64,000 nt of DNA from Rhizobium sp. L1K21 (GTDB taxonomy: Bacteria > Pseudomonadota > Alphaproteobacteria > Rhizobiales > Rhizobiaceae). The notes below the pieces were generated by a model. It was not told the origin of the DNA. It saw only the letters and a list, made by a program, of their open reading frames with translations, and made no database searches. Positions 24,609-32,507 of this stretch are shown in pieces. Location: the NCBI RefSeq assembly GCF_024055895.1, contig NZ_JAMXLE010000003.1, positions 124,001-188,000 on the forward strand, in the 5' to 3' direction. Both the position numbers and the translations under genes were made by a program. Within the stretch, counting starts at the first letter, position 1. Each line of letters begins with the position of its first letter.

Positions 24609-26495
24609 ATGGGGCCTCGCTTGACTGATTTTCTGCTTCTTGCCTTCATCTTCCTTGTTGCCGGCGTGATTTCCGTGCCGATTGCATCGCGGCTCGGACT
24701 GGGTTCCGTGCTCGGCTACCTGCTGGCCGGCATTATCATATCGCCCATACTGGCGGGCCTGCATGTCGATATCCACTCGATTCAACAGTTTGCGGAGTTC
24801 GGCGTGGTGATGATGCTGTTCCTGGTCGGACTGGAACTGGAGCCGCAGCGGCTATGGGAGATGCGCGGCAGGCTTCTGGGTCTTGGAGGCCTGCAGGTTT
24901 GCGGCACGGCGCTCGCAATCACGCTTGCGGCCATGGCCCTCGGCCAGCCCTGGCAGACGGCGCTGGCGATCGGCCTCGTGCTTTCCCTTTCCTCCACTGC
25001 AATCGTCCTGCAGACGCTGGGCGAAAAGGGCCTTCTGAAATCGGATGGCGGCCAGTCCAGTTTTTCGGTGCTGCTCTTTCAGGACGTGGCAGCCATTCCC
25101 ATGCTCGCACTCATACCGCTGCTTTCGCTGCCGGCACTGATGCTGACAATGGGTGGCCACGGTGAGGTTGCGGATGCCCATGGCGGCGGCATCAGCCTGG
25201 TGGCTGATCTGGAAGGCTGGCAGGTGGGTCTCGTCAACATTGCGGCCATCGCCGCTGTCATTCTGGGTGGCAACTATCTTACGCGGCCGATCTTTCGCTT
25301 CATTTCCAATGCGCGCCTTCGCGAACTCTTCACCGGCACCGCGCTGATGATTGTCATCGGCATTGCACTTCTCATGTCGCTGGTGAACCTGTCCCCTGCC
25401 CTTGGCACATTTCTGGCCGGTGTGGTTCTGGCCAATTCGGAATATCGCCACGAGCTTGAATCCGACATCAATCCATTCAAGGGGCTGCTTCTCGGACTGT
25501 TCTTCATCACCGTTGGTGCGAGCGTCAATTTTGACCTCCTATCCGGCAATTTCCTCGTCATTCTGGCGCTGACGGCGGCGCTGATTGCCATAAAGACCGC
25601 GATACTCTGGCTTCTCGGTGTGATGTTCAAGCTGCAGGGTGCTGACCGCTGGCTGTTTGCGCTGGGGCTTGCGCAAACCGGCGAGTTTGCATTCGTTCTC
25701 TTGTCCTTCTCTGTCGCCAATGCGGTGATACCGCAGCAGATTGCCGACCTTCTTCTTCTGGCCGTAGCGATTTCGATGATGCTGACGCCGGTGATGTTCA
25801 TCATCTACAATCGTGTCGTCATCCCGCGATTTGCGGCGGAGGAAGCGCGCGAAAACGACGAGATCACCGAACAAAGCGATATTATCATTGCCGGCCACGG
25901 CAGAGTTGGCGGCATTGTCAACCGCATGCTGCGCTCGGCAGGTTACAAGACCACCGTGATCGACTTCAGCGCTGCGCAGCTGGATATGCTCAGAAAGTTC
26001 GGGTTTCACGTCTATTATGGCGATGCCACCCGGCCCGACCTTCTGCACGCTGCCGGCATCGCCCGCGCCCGTCTGCTGGTCATCGCCATCGACGACAGGG
26101 ATCAGACAACAGAGCTTGTGCGCTATGTCGTCAAGCACTATCCGCATCTCCATGTGATCGCCCGCGCGACCGACAGGTATCACGTCTACCATCTGTGGCA
26201 TGCCGGCTGCCGCGATATCATCCGCGAGACCTATGACAGTTCCATCCGCATGGGCCGTTCGGCTTACGAGGCCTTGGGCGCGCCGCATGAGGCGGCCGTT
26301 GAAATGGCCGCCGCGTTCGAGGAGGTCGACCGCTCCTCCATGGTCGAACTTGCCGATCTCTTCGACCCCGACAAGCCCGGCAGCGAAAACGATGCCTATA
26401 TCAAGCGCACGCTTGAGCTGCGCGATGAATGGGATAAACAATTGCTCGGCAAAGCGCAGGACCTGATGAAGAAATACGCACCCGAAAAGGAGTAG
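24609..26495 (+). CDS. Monovalent cation:proton antiporter-2, Kef/YbaL-type
   Basis: Inner-membrane CPA2 transporter of 628 residues. Residues 1-400 hold 12-13 hydrophobic helices, including FGVVMMLFLVGLELEPQRLW and LGLAQTGEFAFVLLSFSVAN, both signatures of KefB/KefC/YbaL. From about residue 425 a TrkA-N domain begins (IIIAGHGRVGGIVNRML, then YYGDATRPDLLHAAGIA). It exchanges K+ for H+ in electrophile or pH stress. No ancillary KefF/KefG gene adjoins. The ATG at 24609 has a poor ribosome site; a TTG five codons later is possible. Confidence 0.87.
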   Translation: MGPRLTDFLLLAFIFLVAGVISVPIASRLGLGSVLGYLLAGIIISPILAGLHVDIHSIQQFAEFGVVMMLFLVGLELEPQRLWEMRGRLLGLGGLQVCGTALAITLAAMALGQPWQTALAIGLVLSLSSTAIVLQTLGEKGLLKSDGGQSSFSVLLFQDVAAIPMLALIPLLSLPALMLTMGGHGEVADAHGGGISLVADLEGWQVGLVNIAAIAAVILGGNYLTRPIFRFISNARLRELFTGTALMIVIGIALLMSLVNLSPALGTFLAGVVLANSEYRHELESDINPFKGLLLGLFFITVGASVNFDLLSGNFLVILALTAALIAIKTAILWLLGVMFKLQGADRWLFALGLAQTGEFAFVLLSFSVANAVIPQQIADLLLLAVAISMMLTPVMFIIYNRVVIPRFAAEEARENDEITEQSDIIIAGHGRVGGIVNRMLRSAGYKTTVIDFSAAQLDMLRKFGFHVYYGDATRPDLLHAAGIARARLLVIAIDDRDQTTELVRYVVKHYPHLHVIARATDRYHVYHLWHAGCRDIIRETYDSSIRMGRSAYEALGAPHEAAVEMAAAFEEVDRSSMVELADLFDPDKPGSENDAYIKRTLELRDEWDKQLLGKAQDLMKKYAPEKE

Positions 26496-26530
26496 ATTCC
26501 TTCAGGTGAGTGCCTGCGCCCATGAAAAAA

Positions 26531-26556
26531 GCGGCGGTCGCTGAATGCGCCGCCGC
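26531..26556 (+). terminator. Hairpin terminator after the Kef-type antiporter gene
   Basis: GCGGCGG (26531-26537) pairs with CCGCCGC (26550-26556). Inside, CGC and GCG extend the stem around a TGAAT loop with one bulged T. CTATTGTTTT follows. It lies 35 bases after the antiporter stop. Confidence 0.5.
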
Positions 26557-26617
26557 CTATTGTTTTCATCTTGCAACCCGCCGATGGGAGGATTCGTCAG
26601 GTTGCAAATTCCGTTTC

Positions 26618-26797
26618 CTAAAGGGCCTGTTCAAGCCGAGCCGTTGATGCTTTTTCGATTGCAGAACGCGGATCGCCGATTTCGCTTGCATTGGCGGCTT
26701 CAAAGCCGAAGAAACCGGTCAACAGCAGCAAAAATATAACAAAAACAGCGGCATTGAGGATGATGACAACCCCCAGAAAAAAAGAATTATTCTCCAT
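26618..26797 (-). CDS. Small single-pass membrane protein, 59 residues, unrecognised
   Basis: I do not recognise this protein. The frame runs from ATG at 26797 to TAG at 26618. TAGGATAAAAAA gives a clear ribosome site 7-8 bases before the start. Residues 6-31 are a strongly hydrophobic helix (FFLGVVIILNAAVFVIFLLL, then LTGFFGF). The tail of about 28 residues is polar with Glu, Asp, Lys and Arg and ends in ARLEQAL. It fills an otherwise empty 549-base gap and is the only small frame there with both a good start site and protein-like composition. A possible promoter (TTGACA read on the minus strand, 26931-26926; weak TAATCG, 26908-26903; 17-base spacer) lies upstream, with a 7-bp hairpin (26840-26859) in the leader. 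Confidence 0.55.
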   Translation of the reverse strand: MENNSFFLGVVIILNAAVFVIFLLLLTGFFGFEAANASEIGDPRSAIEKASTARLEQAL

Positions 26798-27044
26798 TTT
26801 TTTATCCTATTATTGTATCGCGGCCATACGGAACCGCATCCGCTGCCGAATTGCAGCGGCCTTCAAATCGGTCTCAATCACTTGAAATCTGTTCGGGCGA
26901 GCCGATTACGCCTGCACGCACCGGCTGTCAATCAGCCTGTTATAAAAATGTCATAAAAGCTTAAAATTCGGGCATTGCCGGCCACGGCGGTTTCGGTTGC
27001 TCCTCGTTTTGATGTCGTGCTGGTGGGCAATCTGACCGTTCGAA
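26798..27044. other. Intergenic region with no further gene seen
   Basis: Remaining part of the gap between the small membrane-protein gene and murB. It contains the candidate minus-strand promoter and hairpin noted for the small gene and an AT-rich stretch near 26940-26970. I see no other coding frame or RNA gene. Confidence 0.5.
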
Positions 27045-28031
27045 TCAAGTCAGTGTCACCGGCTCCTGAACCAGATGGACCCCGAAACGCTCAGCGACCC
27101 GTCGCCGGGCCTCATCTGCCAGCGCCTTGACGTCGCTGAAATCTGCGCCACCGTGGTTGACGAGAACGAGTGCGTGCTTTTCGGAGAAACCAGCACCGCC
27201 GAGACGATAGCCCTTCAGCCCGCAGGCCTCCAACAGCCAGCCGGCCGACAGTTTCAAACCATCGTCCACAATATGAAAAGGTACGCCTTCCAAGCTTGTT
27301 CTTCGCTCCTGCGGCACGACCGGATTATGGAAGAACGATCCCGCATTGCCGGTTTTTCGCCAATCGGGCAGCTTTGAAGCCCGCAGCTGCAGCACCGCTG
27401 CACTTACCTGCTGCGGTGTGCAGCCTACACCCAGTTCACCCAGGCCGGCATAGGAAAGATGCGCTTGCCAGGCACGCGGCAGGGCCAGCACAACTTCCGT
27501 GATGAGATAGCGACCCGGCTCATCCTTGAAGCGACTGTTGCGATAGCGAAACGCGCACTCATTCCCGCGAAATGTGCGCATGCAATGGTCGCGGGTGTCA
27601 TGGGCAATCACACGTTCCACGAATTGGCTGATTTCCCGGCCATAGGCACCAATGTTCTGCACCGGGGCAGCTCCGACTGTGCCTGGGATACCGGAGAGAT
27701 TTTCAAGCCCGCCGATACCCTGGGCAACCGTCCACTCGACGAGATCCGGCCATGACTCGCCGGCCTTTGCCGTGATTTTAACGCTGTCGGGATCGCTGCT
27801 TTCGATGCTGCGACCGCGCATCGCCATCACGCCAATAACGGCTTCGATCTCCTGTCCCAAAACGCAATTGCTGCCGCCACCCAGAAGATGAAAAGGAAGG
27901 CCTTTCGACTGCGCCGCTGCGAGCCCGGCTGCCAGGTCTTCGAGAGTGTGGATCAAACCACCAAAGCGCGCTCGGGCCGGGAGCCCGAGCGTGTTGTGAT
28001 GCCTCAGATCGAAATGCTCAATCAGGTGCAT
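27045..28031 (-). CDS. murB: UDP-N-acetylenolpyruvoylglucosamine reductase, type I (E. coli-like)
   Basis: Reduces UDP-GlcNAc-enolpyruvate to UDP-MurNAc with NADPH via FAD, a cytoplasmic step of peptidoglycan synthesis. The 328-residue length and the closing FGVHLVQEPVTLT match the E. coli-type (type I) enzyme. FAD loop LGGGSNCVLG (residues 50-59), SGIPGTVGAAPVQNIGAYG (113-131), YRNSRFK (163-169) and GNAGSFFHNPVV (228-239) are present. Catalytic Ser232 and Glu323 are in place. Most alphaproteobacteria carry the shorter type II MurB inside the division/cell-wall cluster, so this is likely a second, acquired copy. It lies 25 bases after the SufR-like gene on the same strand and may share its transcript. 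The start is uncertain: GTG at 28040 is the alternative. Confidence 0.88.
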   Translation of the reverse strand: MHLIEHFDLRHHNTLGLPARARFGGLIHTLEDLAAGLAAAQSKGLPFHLLGGGSNCVLGQEIEAVIGVMAMRGRSIESSDPDSVKITAKAGESWPDLVEWTVAQGIGGLENLSGIPGTVGAAPVQNIGAYGREISQFVERVIAHDTRDHCMRTFRGNECAFRYRNSRFKDEPGRYLITEVVLALPRAWQAHLSYAGLGELGVGCTPQQVSAAVLQLRASKLPDWRKTGNAGSFFHNPVVPQERRTSLEGVPFHIVDDGLKLSAGWLLEACGLKGYRLGGAGFSEKHALVLVNHGGADFSDVKALADEARRRVAERFGVHLVQEPVTLT

Positions 28032-28056
28032 CGCGCGCACCGGGCATCGCTGGCCT

Positions 28057-28719
28057 TCATTGCACCTCGCGGATCAGATAGGTGCAACGCTGCCCACCCT
28101 CGACGATATGCGTGAGCCTTTCGATTTCCGTGTCAGGACCAAGCGCTTGTTCGAAAAGCGCAAGCTCGGCCCGGCAAAACCCCTGACAGAGAGTCGCTGC
28201 CGCACAAATCGGACAGTGGTTTTCTATGAGCAGCATACCGCCCCCCTCGGCAGCTTTTGCCTGGGCCATATAGCCTTCTGCACTGCGCAGCTCCGCAAGC
28301 CTGGAGACACGTTCTTCAAACGATCTGCACTTTGCAAGTTCGCGCTTGTAGAACGGGCCAGCACTGCGCTCGCGCCGCGTAATGACCTTGTCGAGTGCGC
28401 TCGGCCCCAAGACCTCACGTATACCTTCAAGAATCTCGATGGTCAGAGCCGCATGCGTATCGGGAAATCGCGCCTGCCCCTTCTCGGTCAGGTCAAAATA
28501 GCTCGACGGTCTGCCGCGTCCCTCGCCACGGCGCTCCTCAGACACGAAGCCTGATTCCACCAGTTTTTGAAGCTGTTGACGGGCAGCCTCCCCCGTAATG
28601 TCAAGCTTCCCCCCAATTTCCGACGCAGTCAGGGCACCATACATCTTCATCATCAACAGGACGCGTTCGGAAGGATTCCTCGGCGACCACTCATAATTTT
28701 CCAAGTTGCTGCTTGACAT
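28057..28719 (-). CDS. SufR-like HTH regulator with cysteine cluster
   Basis: A 220-residue winged-helix regulator. The DeoR/ArsR-like DNA-binding half (ALTASEIGGKLDITGEAARQ, then ESGFVSEERRGEGRGRPSSY) is followed by a helical domain and a C-terminal cysteine set (Cys169, 172, 178, 182 in HCPICAAATLCQGFC, plus Cys212 in GQRCTYLI). This arrangement matches SufR, which binds a labile Fe-S cluster and represses Fe-S assembly genes. Here it is divergent from an iron superoxide dismutase and no suf genes adjoin. CTGGAGGAAT precedes the chosen ATG. Sensing of oxidative or iron stress is inferred from the cysteines and the neighbour. Confidence 0.8.
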   Translation of the reverse strand: MSSSNLENYEWSPRNPSERVLLMMKMYGALTASEIGGKLDITGEAARQQLQKLVESGFVSEERRGEGRGRPSSYFDLTEKGQARFPDTHAALTIEILEGIREVLGPSALDKVITRRERSAGPFYKRELAKCRSFEERVSRLAELRSAEGYMAQAKAAEGGGMLLIENHCPICAAATLCQGFCRAELALFEQALGPDTEIERLTHIVEGGQRCTYLIREVQ

Positions 28720-28807
28720 ATTCCTCCAGATATTTTCAAAGCATATACTTGTTTTAATAACGCATCGCGGCAAAAGCGGCAAGCTCTGCCCCGGATGGAG
28801 AGACAAC

Positions 28808-29410
28808 ATGGCATTCGAACTTCCCCACCTCAACTACGCTTCTTCGGCGCTTGCCGACCGCGGCATGAGCCAGGAAACCCTCGAACTCCACCACGGCAAG
28901 CATCACCAAGCCTATGTTACGGCTTTGAACGGGTTCGTCGAGTCCAAAGGCGAGCTGACAGGCAAATCTCTTGAGGAGATTATCAAGCTTTCTTTCGAAA
29001 AGCCTGAAATGGCACCGATTTTCAACAATGCCGGCCAACACTGGAACCATATTCACTTCTGGCAGGCGCTCTCTCCCTCGGGAGGACAGATACCCGGGAA
29101 GTTGGAATCAAAACTCATTGAAGCCTTCTGCTCCGTTGATCAGTTCAAGGACGCCTTCAAGGCGGCAGCCGTCGGACAGTTTGGCTCTGGCTGGGCATGG
29201 CTCATTCAACGCGCCGACGGCACGCTGGCCGTCACCAAGACGGCGAACGGGTCCAATCCCATCGCCACGGGTGAAGGCACACCGCTTCTGGGCCTCGATG
29301 TCTGGGAACACAGTTATTACGTCGATTTCCGCAATCGGCGTCCCGATTACGCGGTAAATTTTCTCGACAAGCTCGCCAATTACGAGTTCGCCGAAGCAAA
29401 TCTCGCGTAA
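28808..29410 (+). CDS. sodB: Superoxide dismutase, iron type
   Basis: Dismutates superoxide to oxygen and hydrogen peroxide. 200 residues, cytoplasmic (no signal peptide). Metal ligands by alignment with E. coli SodB are His28, His81 (QHWNH), Asp164 and His168 (DVWEHSYY). Gln77 before the second ligand is the position used by Fe-type enzymes, whereas Mn-type enzymes have Gly-Gly-His there. The ATG at 28808 is the start of conserved sequence MAFELPHLNY; the frame upstream reads through the promoter. Divergent from the SufR-like regulator with 88 bases between them. Metal choice is predicted, not proven. Confidence 0.93.
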   Translation: MAFELPHLNYASSALADRGMSQETLELHHGKHHQAYVTALNGFVESKGELTGKSLEEIIKLSFEKPEMAPIFNNAGQHWNHIHFWQALSPSGGQIPGKLESKLIEAFCSVDQFKDAFKAAAVGQFGSGWAWLIQRADGTLAVTKTANGSNPIATGEGTPLLGLDVWEHSYYVDFRNRRPDYAVNFLDKLANYEFAEANLA

Positions 29411-29415
29411 TAGCA

Positions 29416-29449
29416 GTCGCCCCCGTTTCCCTCCAGTCGCGGGGGCGAC
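29416..29449 (+). terminator. Hairpin after sodB
   Basis: Perfect 10-bp stem GTCGCCCCCG / CGGGGGCGAC with a 14-base loop, 5 bases after the sodB stop. It lacks a downstream U-run, so it may stabilise the 3' end rather than terminate alone. Confidence 0.5.
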
Positions 29450-29493
29450 ACTACAGTCTGGCGAATGCCGAAGGCCACCTTTGTTGACGGTGG

Positions 29494-29742
29494 TCAGCCA
29501 CCTTTCAGCGGTTGCAGAAGAAAGACCTCGCTCCCCTCCTCCAGCGGAGCGAAGCGATTGTTGGTGATCTCACCATTGACCGAGACGGACACACCTGCAT
29601 CAAGCGCAGGTGCGAGATCCGGGTAAGCCTTCTTCAACGCATTGATCATGCCGGCGACCGTTTCGGCTTCCACGGACACAATCTCTTCGCCGCCAGCAAA
29701 GCGGCGAAGGCTGGACCAGAGATTGACGTCGATAACCGGCAT
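29494..29742 (-). CDS. MoaD/ThiS-family ubiquitin-like sulfur carrier
   Basis: An 82-residue beta-grasp protein ending in KGG, the di-glycine tail that is adenylated and thiocarboxylated in MoaD and ThiS. ALKKAYPDLAPAL and VSVNGEITNN, then EGSEVFLLQPLKGG, fit MoaD-like proteins. It lies 12 bases downstream of the molybdenum hydroxylase large subunit and ends that operon, so it probably serves the enzyme, for instance in molybdopterin dithiolene or cyanolyzable-sulfur supply. No MoaE is adjacent, so the housekeeping MoaD role is not assumed. Confidence 0.8.
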   Translation of the reverse strand: MPVIDVNLWSSLRRFAGGEEIVSVEAETVAGMINALKKAYPDLAPALDAGVSVSVNGEITNNRFAPLEEGSEVFLLQPLKGG

Positions 29743-29754
29743 ATCACAAAACCC

Positions 29755-32025
29755 TCACTCAGCCGCCTGCAGTGTCGGCCCCGAAGGAGCGGCGGACTTG
29801 ATTGCCTTCAGCAATTTCGGCGGCGAAATCGGCAGGTGGCGGATACGCTGACCCGTCGCATGCTCGATTGCATTTGCAATCGCAGGCAATGGCGGCGTGA
29901 TACCCGTTTCACCCACACCGCGAACGCCGTATGGATGGCCAGGGTTTGGCACTTCCACAATCACAGTGTCGATCATCGGAAGGTCGGAGGCAACGGGCAC
30001 CCGGTAGTCGAGGAATATCGGGTTCTGCAAACGGCCATCTTCGCCGTAGATATAAGCCTCGTTCAAAGCCCAGCCGATGCCTTGCACCGCACCGCCCTGA
30101 TACTGACCTTCTACGTAAGCAGGGTGGATCGCCCGACCGGCATCCTGCACCACGAGATAACGAAGGATCGTCGTGCGGCCCGTTTCGGGATCGACTTCCA
30201 CATCCACCACATGCGTGCCGAAGCTTGCGCCGACGCCTGAAGGCAGGCCTTCGTAATGGCCGGAAATCGGACCACCTGTCGAGCCCATCTTGGCAGCGAT
30301 TTCCTTGATTGTCATCGGCGCGAATTTGCCGGCGTTGGAGCTGGTCGGTTGAGCAGCACCATTCACCCATTCAACGGCCTCCGGATCAATGCCCCATTCC
30401 GCGGCAGCGCGGCGACACATTTCCTTGATGGCCTGATTGGTGGATTCCACTGCAGCCTTGCCGCTGGCAAAAGTTGCACGGCTGCCATGGGTCGGTTCGT
30501 TCACACCGAGCGCGCCGGTTTCGACAACGTTCACGCGTACATCGTCGTAATCGATGCCAAGCGTTTCAGCAACCATAAGGGCGATTGACGCACGGCCACC
30601 GCCGATATCCGGCGTACCGACAGAAACTGTCGCGGTGCCGTCTTCGCCGATTGCCATGGAAACAGAGGTCTCTCCGCCGTGGTTGAACCAATATCCGCAG
30701 GCCACGCCGCGGCCCTGGTTGGGACCAAGCGGTGCCTTGAGGTTCGGGTGGGCCTTGGCAGCTTCCAGTGTTTCGACAAGACCGATGGAACCGAATGTCG
30801 GACCATAGCTTGCCTTGTCGCCTTCGCGCACAGCATTTTTCAGGCGAACATCCAGCGGATCAAGACCAAGCTTGCGGGCCATCTCGTCTACAAGGCTTTC
30901 AACCGCAAACGCACCCATGGGCGAGCCCGGTGCGCGGTAGGCCGCACATTTCGGGCGGTTGGCCAGCACGTCATAACCAACATGTTTGACATTGGCGAGC
31001 TTGTAACCGGCAAAGGCGCAATAGAGTGCCATGTCGACCGGAGCGCCTGGGAAAGCACCGCCCTGCATGCGAAAATTCGCATAGCCTGCGGTGATCGTGC
31101 CGTCCTTTTTCATGCCGATCTTCACATCCATGGAGGCGGAGGCCGTCGGACCCGTTGCACGCAGCACTTCAGAACGGCTCATGACGATCTTGACCGGCTT
31201 ACCGCCAGCCTTGCGGCTCAGCGCCAGTGACAGCGGCTCCATGAAGATCGTCGTCTTGCCGCCAAAGCCGCCACCGATTTCAGATGGCGTGACGCGAAGC
31301 TGCGCAGCCTCGATGCCGAGGACGGCTGCGCACATGCGCCGGATATACCACTGGCCCTGGGTGCAAACCCACATCTCGCCCTTGCCGTCAGCGCCAAGCT
31401 GACCAACACAGGCATGCGGCTCGATGTAGCCCTGGTGGGTGGCCTCCGTCTTGTAGGTGTTTTCCATCACCAGATCGGCCTCAGCAAAACCGGCTTCGAT
31501 ATCGCCGTGGCCGAATTCCAGATAGCGCACGACATTCGGCGGGCTGCCCTCGGGCACGGAATGATCGGCGGCACCTGGACGAATGGCCGGGGCATCCGGC
31601 TTGATCGCATCATCGACATCGATGACATGCGGCAGAACCTCGTATTCGACCTCGATCAGGCGGGCCGCTTCCTGCGCAAGAAGAGGCGACGTGGCGGCAA
31701 CGGCGGCAACGGCATGCCCGTCGTAAAGCGCCTTTTCGCCCGCCATCGTGTTTTCCTGCAGGTCCCAGTCTTCACCGGTCAGGCCGGTGGGGAAATCTGC
31801 GCGCGTGACAACACCCTTCACGCCCGGCAGTGCCTCGGCCTTGGATGTGTCAATTTTGACGATCCGCGCATGCGCATGCGGCGAGCGCACGACAGCACCA
31901 TGAAGCATGCCCGGCATGGAGGCATCGGCACCGTAGCGTGCACGACCGGTCACCTTATCCAGTCCGTCCGGACGATTGGGGCGGGTACCGACAAGTCTGA
32001 ATTCGCTTGATCCGTTCTTCGTCAT
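29755..32025 (-). CDS. Molybdenum hydroxylase large subunit (xanthine dehydrogenase family)
   Basis: Molybdopterin-binding subunit of 756 residues that hydroxylates an organic substrate with water. The first domain starts LDKVTGRARYGADASMPGML; the Moco domain has GGFGGKTTIFMEP, the loop AAYRAPGSPMGAFAVESLVD, and the active-site glutamate in GVRGVGETGITPPL. The AYxCSFR loop of form I CO dehydrogenase is absent, so CO oxidation is unlikely. TGATG overlap with the 2Fe-2S subunit stop places the start at 32025 (a GTG one codon earlier is possible). Substrate unknown; xanthine, nicotinate and aldehyde-type enzymes all share these features. Confidence 0.88.
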   Translation of the reverse strand: MTKNGSSEFRLVGTRPNRPDGLDKVTGRARYGADASMPGMLHGAVVRSPHAHARIVKIDTSKAEALPGVKGVVTRADFPTGLTGEDWDLQENTMAGEKALYDGHAVAAVAATSPLLAQEAARLIEVEYEVLPHVIDVDDAIKPDAPAIRPGAADHSVPEGSPPNVVRYLEFGHGDIEAGFAEADLVMENTYKTEATHQGYIEPHACVGQLGADGKGEMWVCTQGQWYIRRMCAAVLGIEAAQLRVTPSEIGGGFGGKTTIFMEPLSLALSRKAGGKPVKIVMSRSEVLRATGPTASASMDVKIGMKKDGTITAGYANFRMQGGAFPGAPVDMALYCAFAGYKLANVKHVGYDVLANRPKCAAYRAPGSPMGAFAVESLVDEMARKLGLDPLDVRLKNAVREGDKASYGPTFGSIGLVETLEAAKAHPNLKAPLGPNQGRGVACGYWFNHGGETSVSMAIGEDGTATVSVGTPDIGGGRASIALMVAETLGIDYDDVRVNVVETGALGVNEPTHGSRATFASGKAAVESTNQAIKEMCRRAAAEWGIDPEAVEWVNGAAQPTSSNAGKFAPMTIKEIAAKMGSTGGPISGHYEGLPSGVGASFGTHVVDVEVDPETGRTTILRYLVVQDAGRAIHPAYVEGQYQGGAVQGIGWALNEAYIYGEDGRLQNPIFLDYRVPVASDLPMIDTVIVEVPNPGHPYGVRGVGETGITPPLPAIANAIEHATGQRIRHLPISPPKLLKAIKSAAPSGPTLQAAE

Positions 32026-32507
32026 CACGCTGCTCCTCGCATTTCCGCCGCCGCATCCATCACGGCGCGTACAATCTTGTCATAGCCTGTGCAGCGACAG
32101 AGATTGCCGGCCAGCCAATAGCGAACCTCCGTTTCCGTCGGGTCGGGGTTCTTTTCCAACAGAGCCTTTGAGGCTACCAGAAAGCCCGGCGTGCAGAAAC
32201 CGCATTGCAAAGCGGCATGTTCGATGAACTTGCGCTGCAGCGGATGCAGCTCGCCATCCTTGCCTGCCATGCCTTCAATGGTCTCGATTTTCTTGCCCTC
32301 GGCCTCAACGCCGAGCATCAGACAGGAACTGACCAGGGTTCCATCAACCGTGACCGAGCATGCACCGCAATCGCCTGTGCCGCAGCCTTCCTTGGAACCC
32401 GTCAGGTCCAGATGGTCGCGAAGACAGTCAAGTAGCGTTTCGCGCGGGTCGGTCAGAAACTCCACCTCATCACCATTAACGGTGGTCGTCACGTGGATCT
32501 TGCTCAT
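32025..32507 (-). CDS. Molybdenum hydroxylase 2Fe-2S subunit
   Basis: Electron-transfer subunit of 160 residues. The N-terminal plant-type ferredoxin cluster is bound by GCGTGDCGACSV plus the cysteine in SSCLML, and the C-terminal helical cluster by QCGFCTPGFL and NLCRCTGYDKI. Both four-cysteine sets are complete. AAGGAGTTTCGAA precedes the ATG, which overlaps the stop of the FAD subunit (ATGA). It passes electrons from the molybdenum centre to FAD. Confidence 0.93.
   Translation of the reverse strand: MSKIHVTTTVNGDEVEFLTDPRETLLDCLRDHLDLTGSKEGCGTGDCGACSVTVDGTLVSSCLMLGVEAEGKKIETIEGMAGKDGELHPLQRKFIEHAALQCGFCTPGFLVASKALLEKNPDPTETEVRYWLAGNLCRCTGYDKIVRAVMDAAAEMRGAA

Noticed and set aside
28808-29410. 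Manganese-type superoxide dismutase
   Set aside because: Gln77 next to the second metal ligand is the iron-type arrangement, where Mn enzymes have Gly-Gly-His.
29755-32025. CO dehydrogenase (coxL) assignment
   Set aside because: The AYxCSFR active-site loop is missing; AYRAPGSPMG stands in its place.
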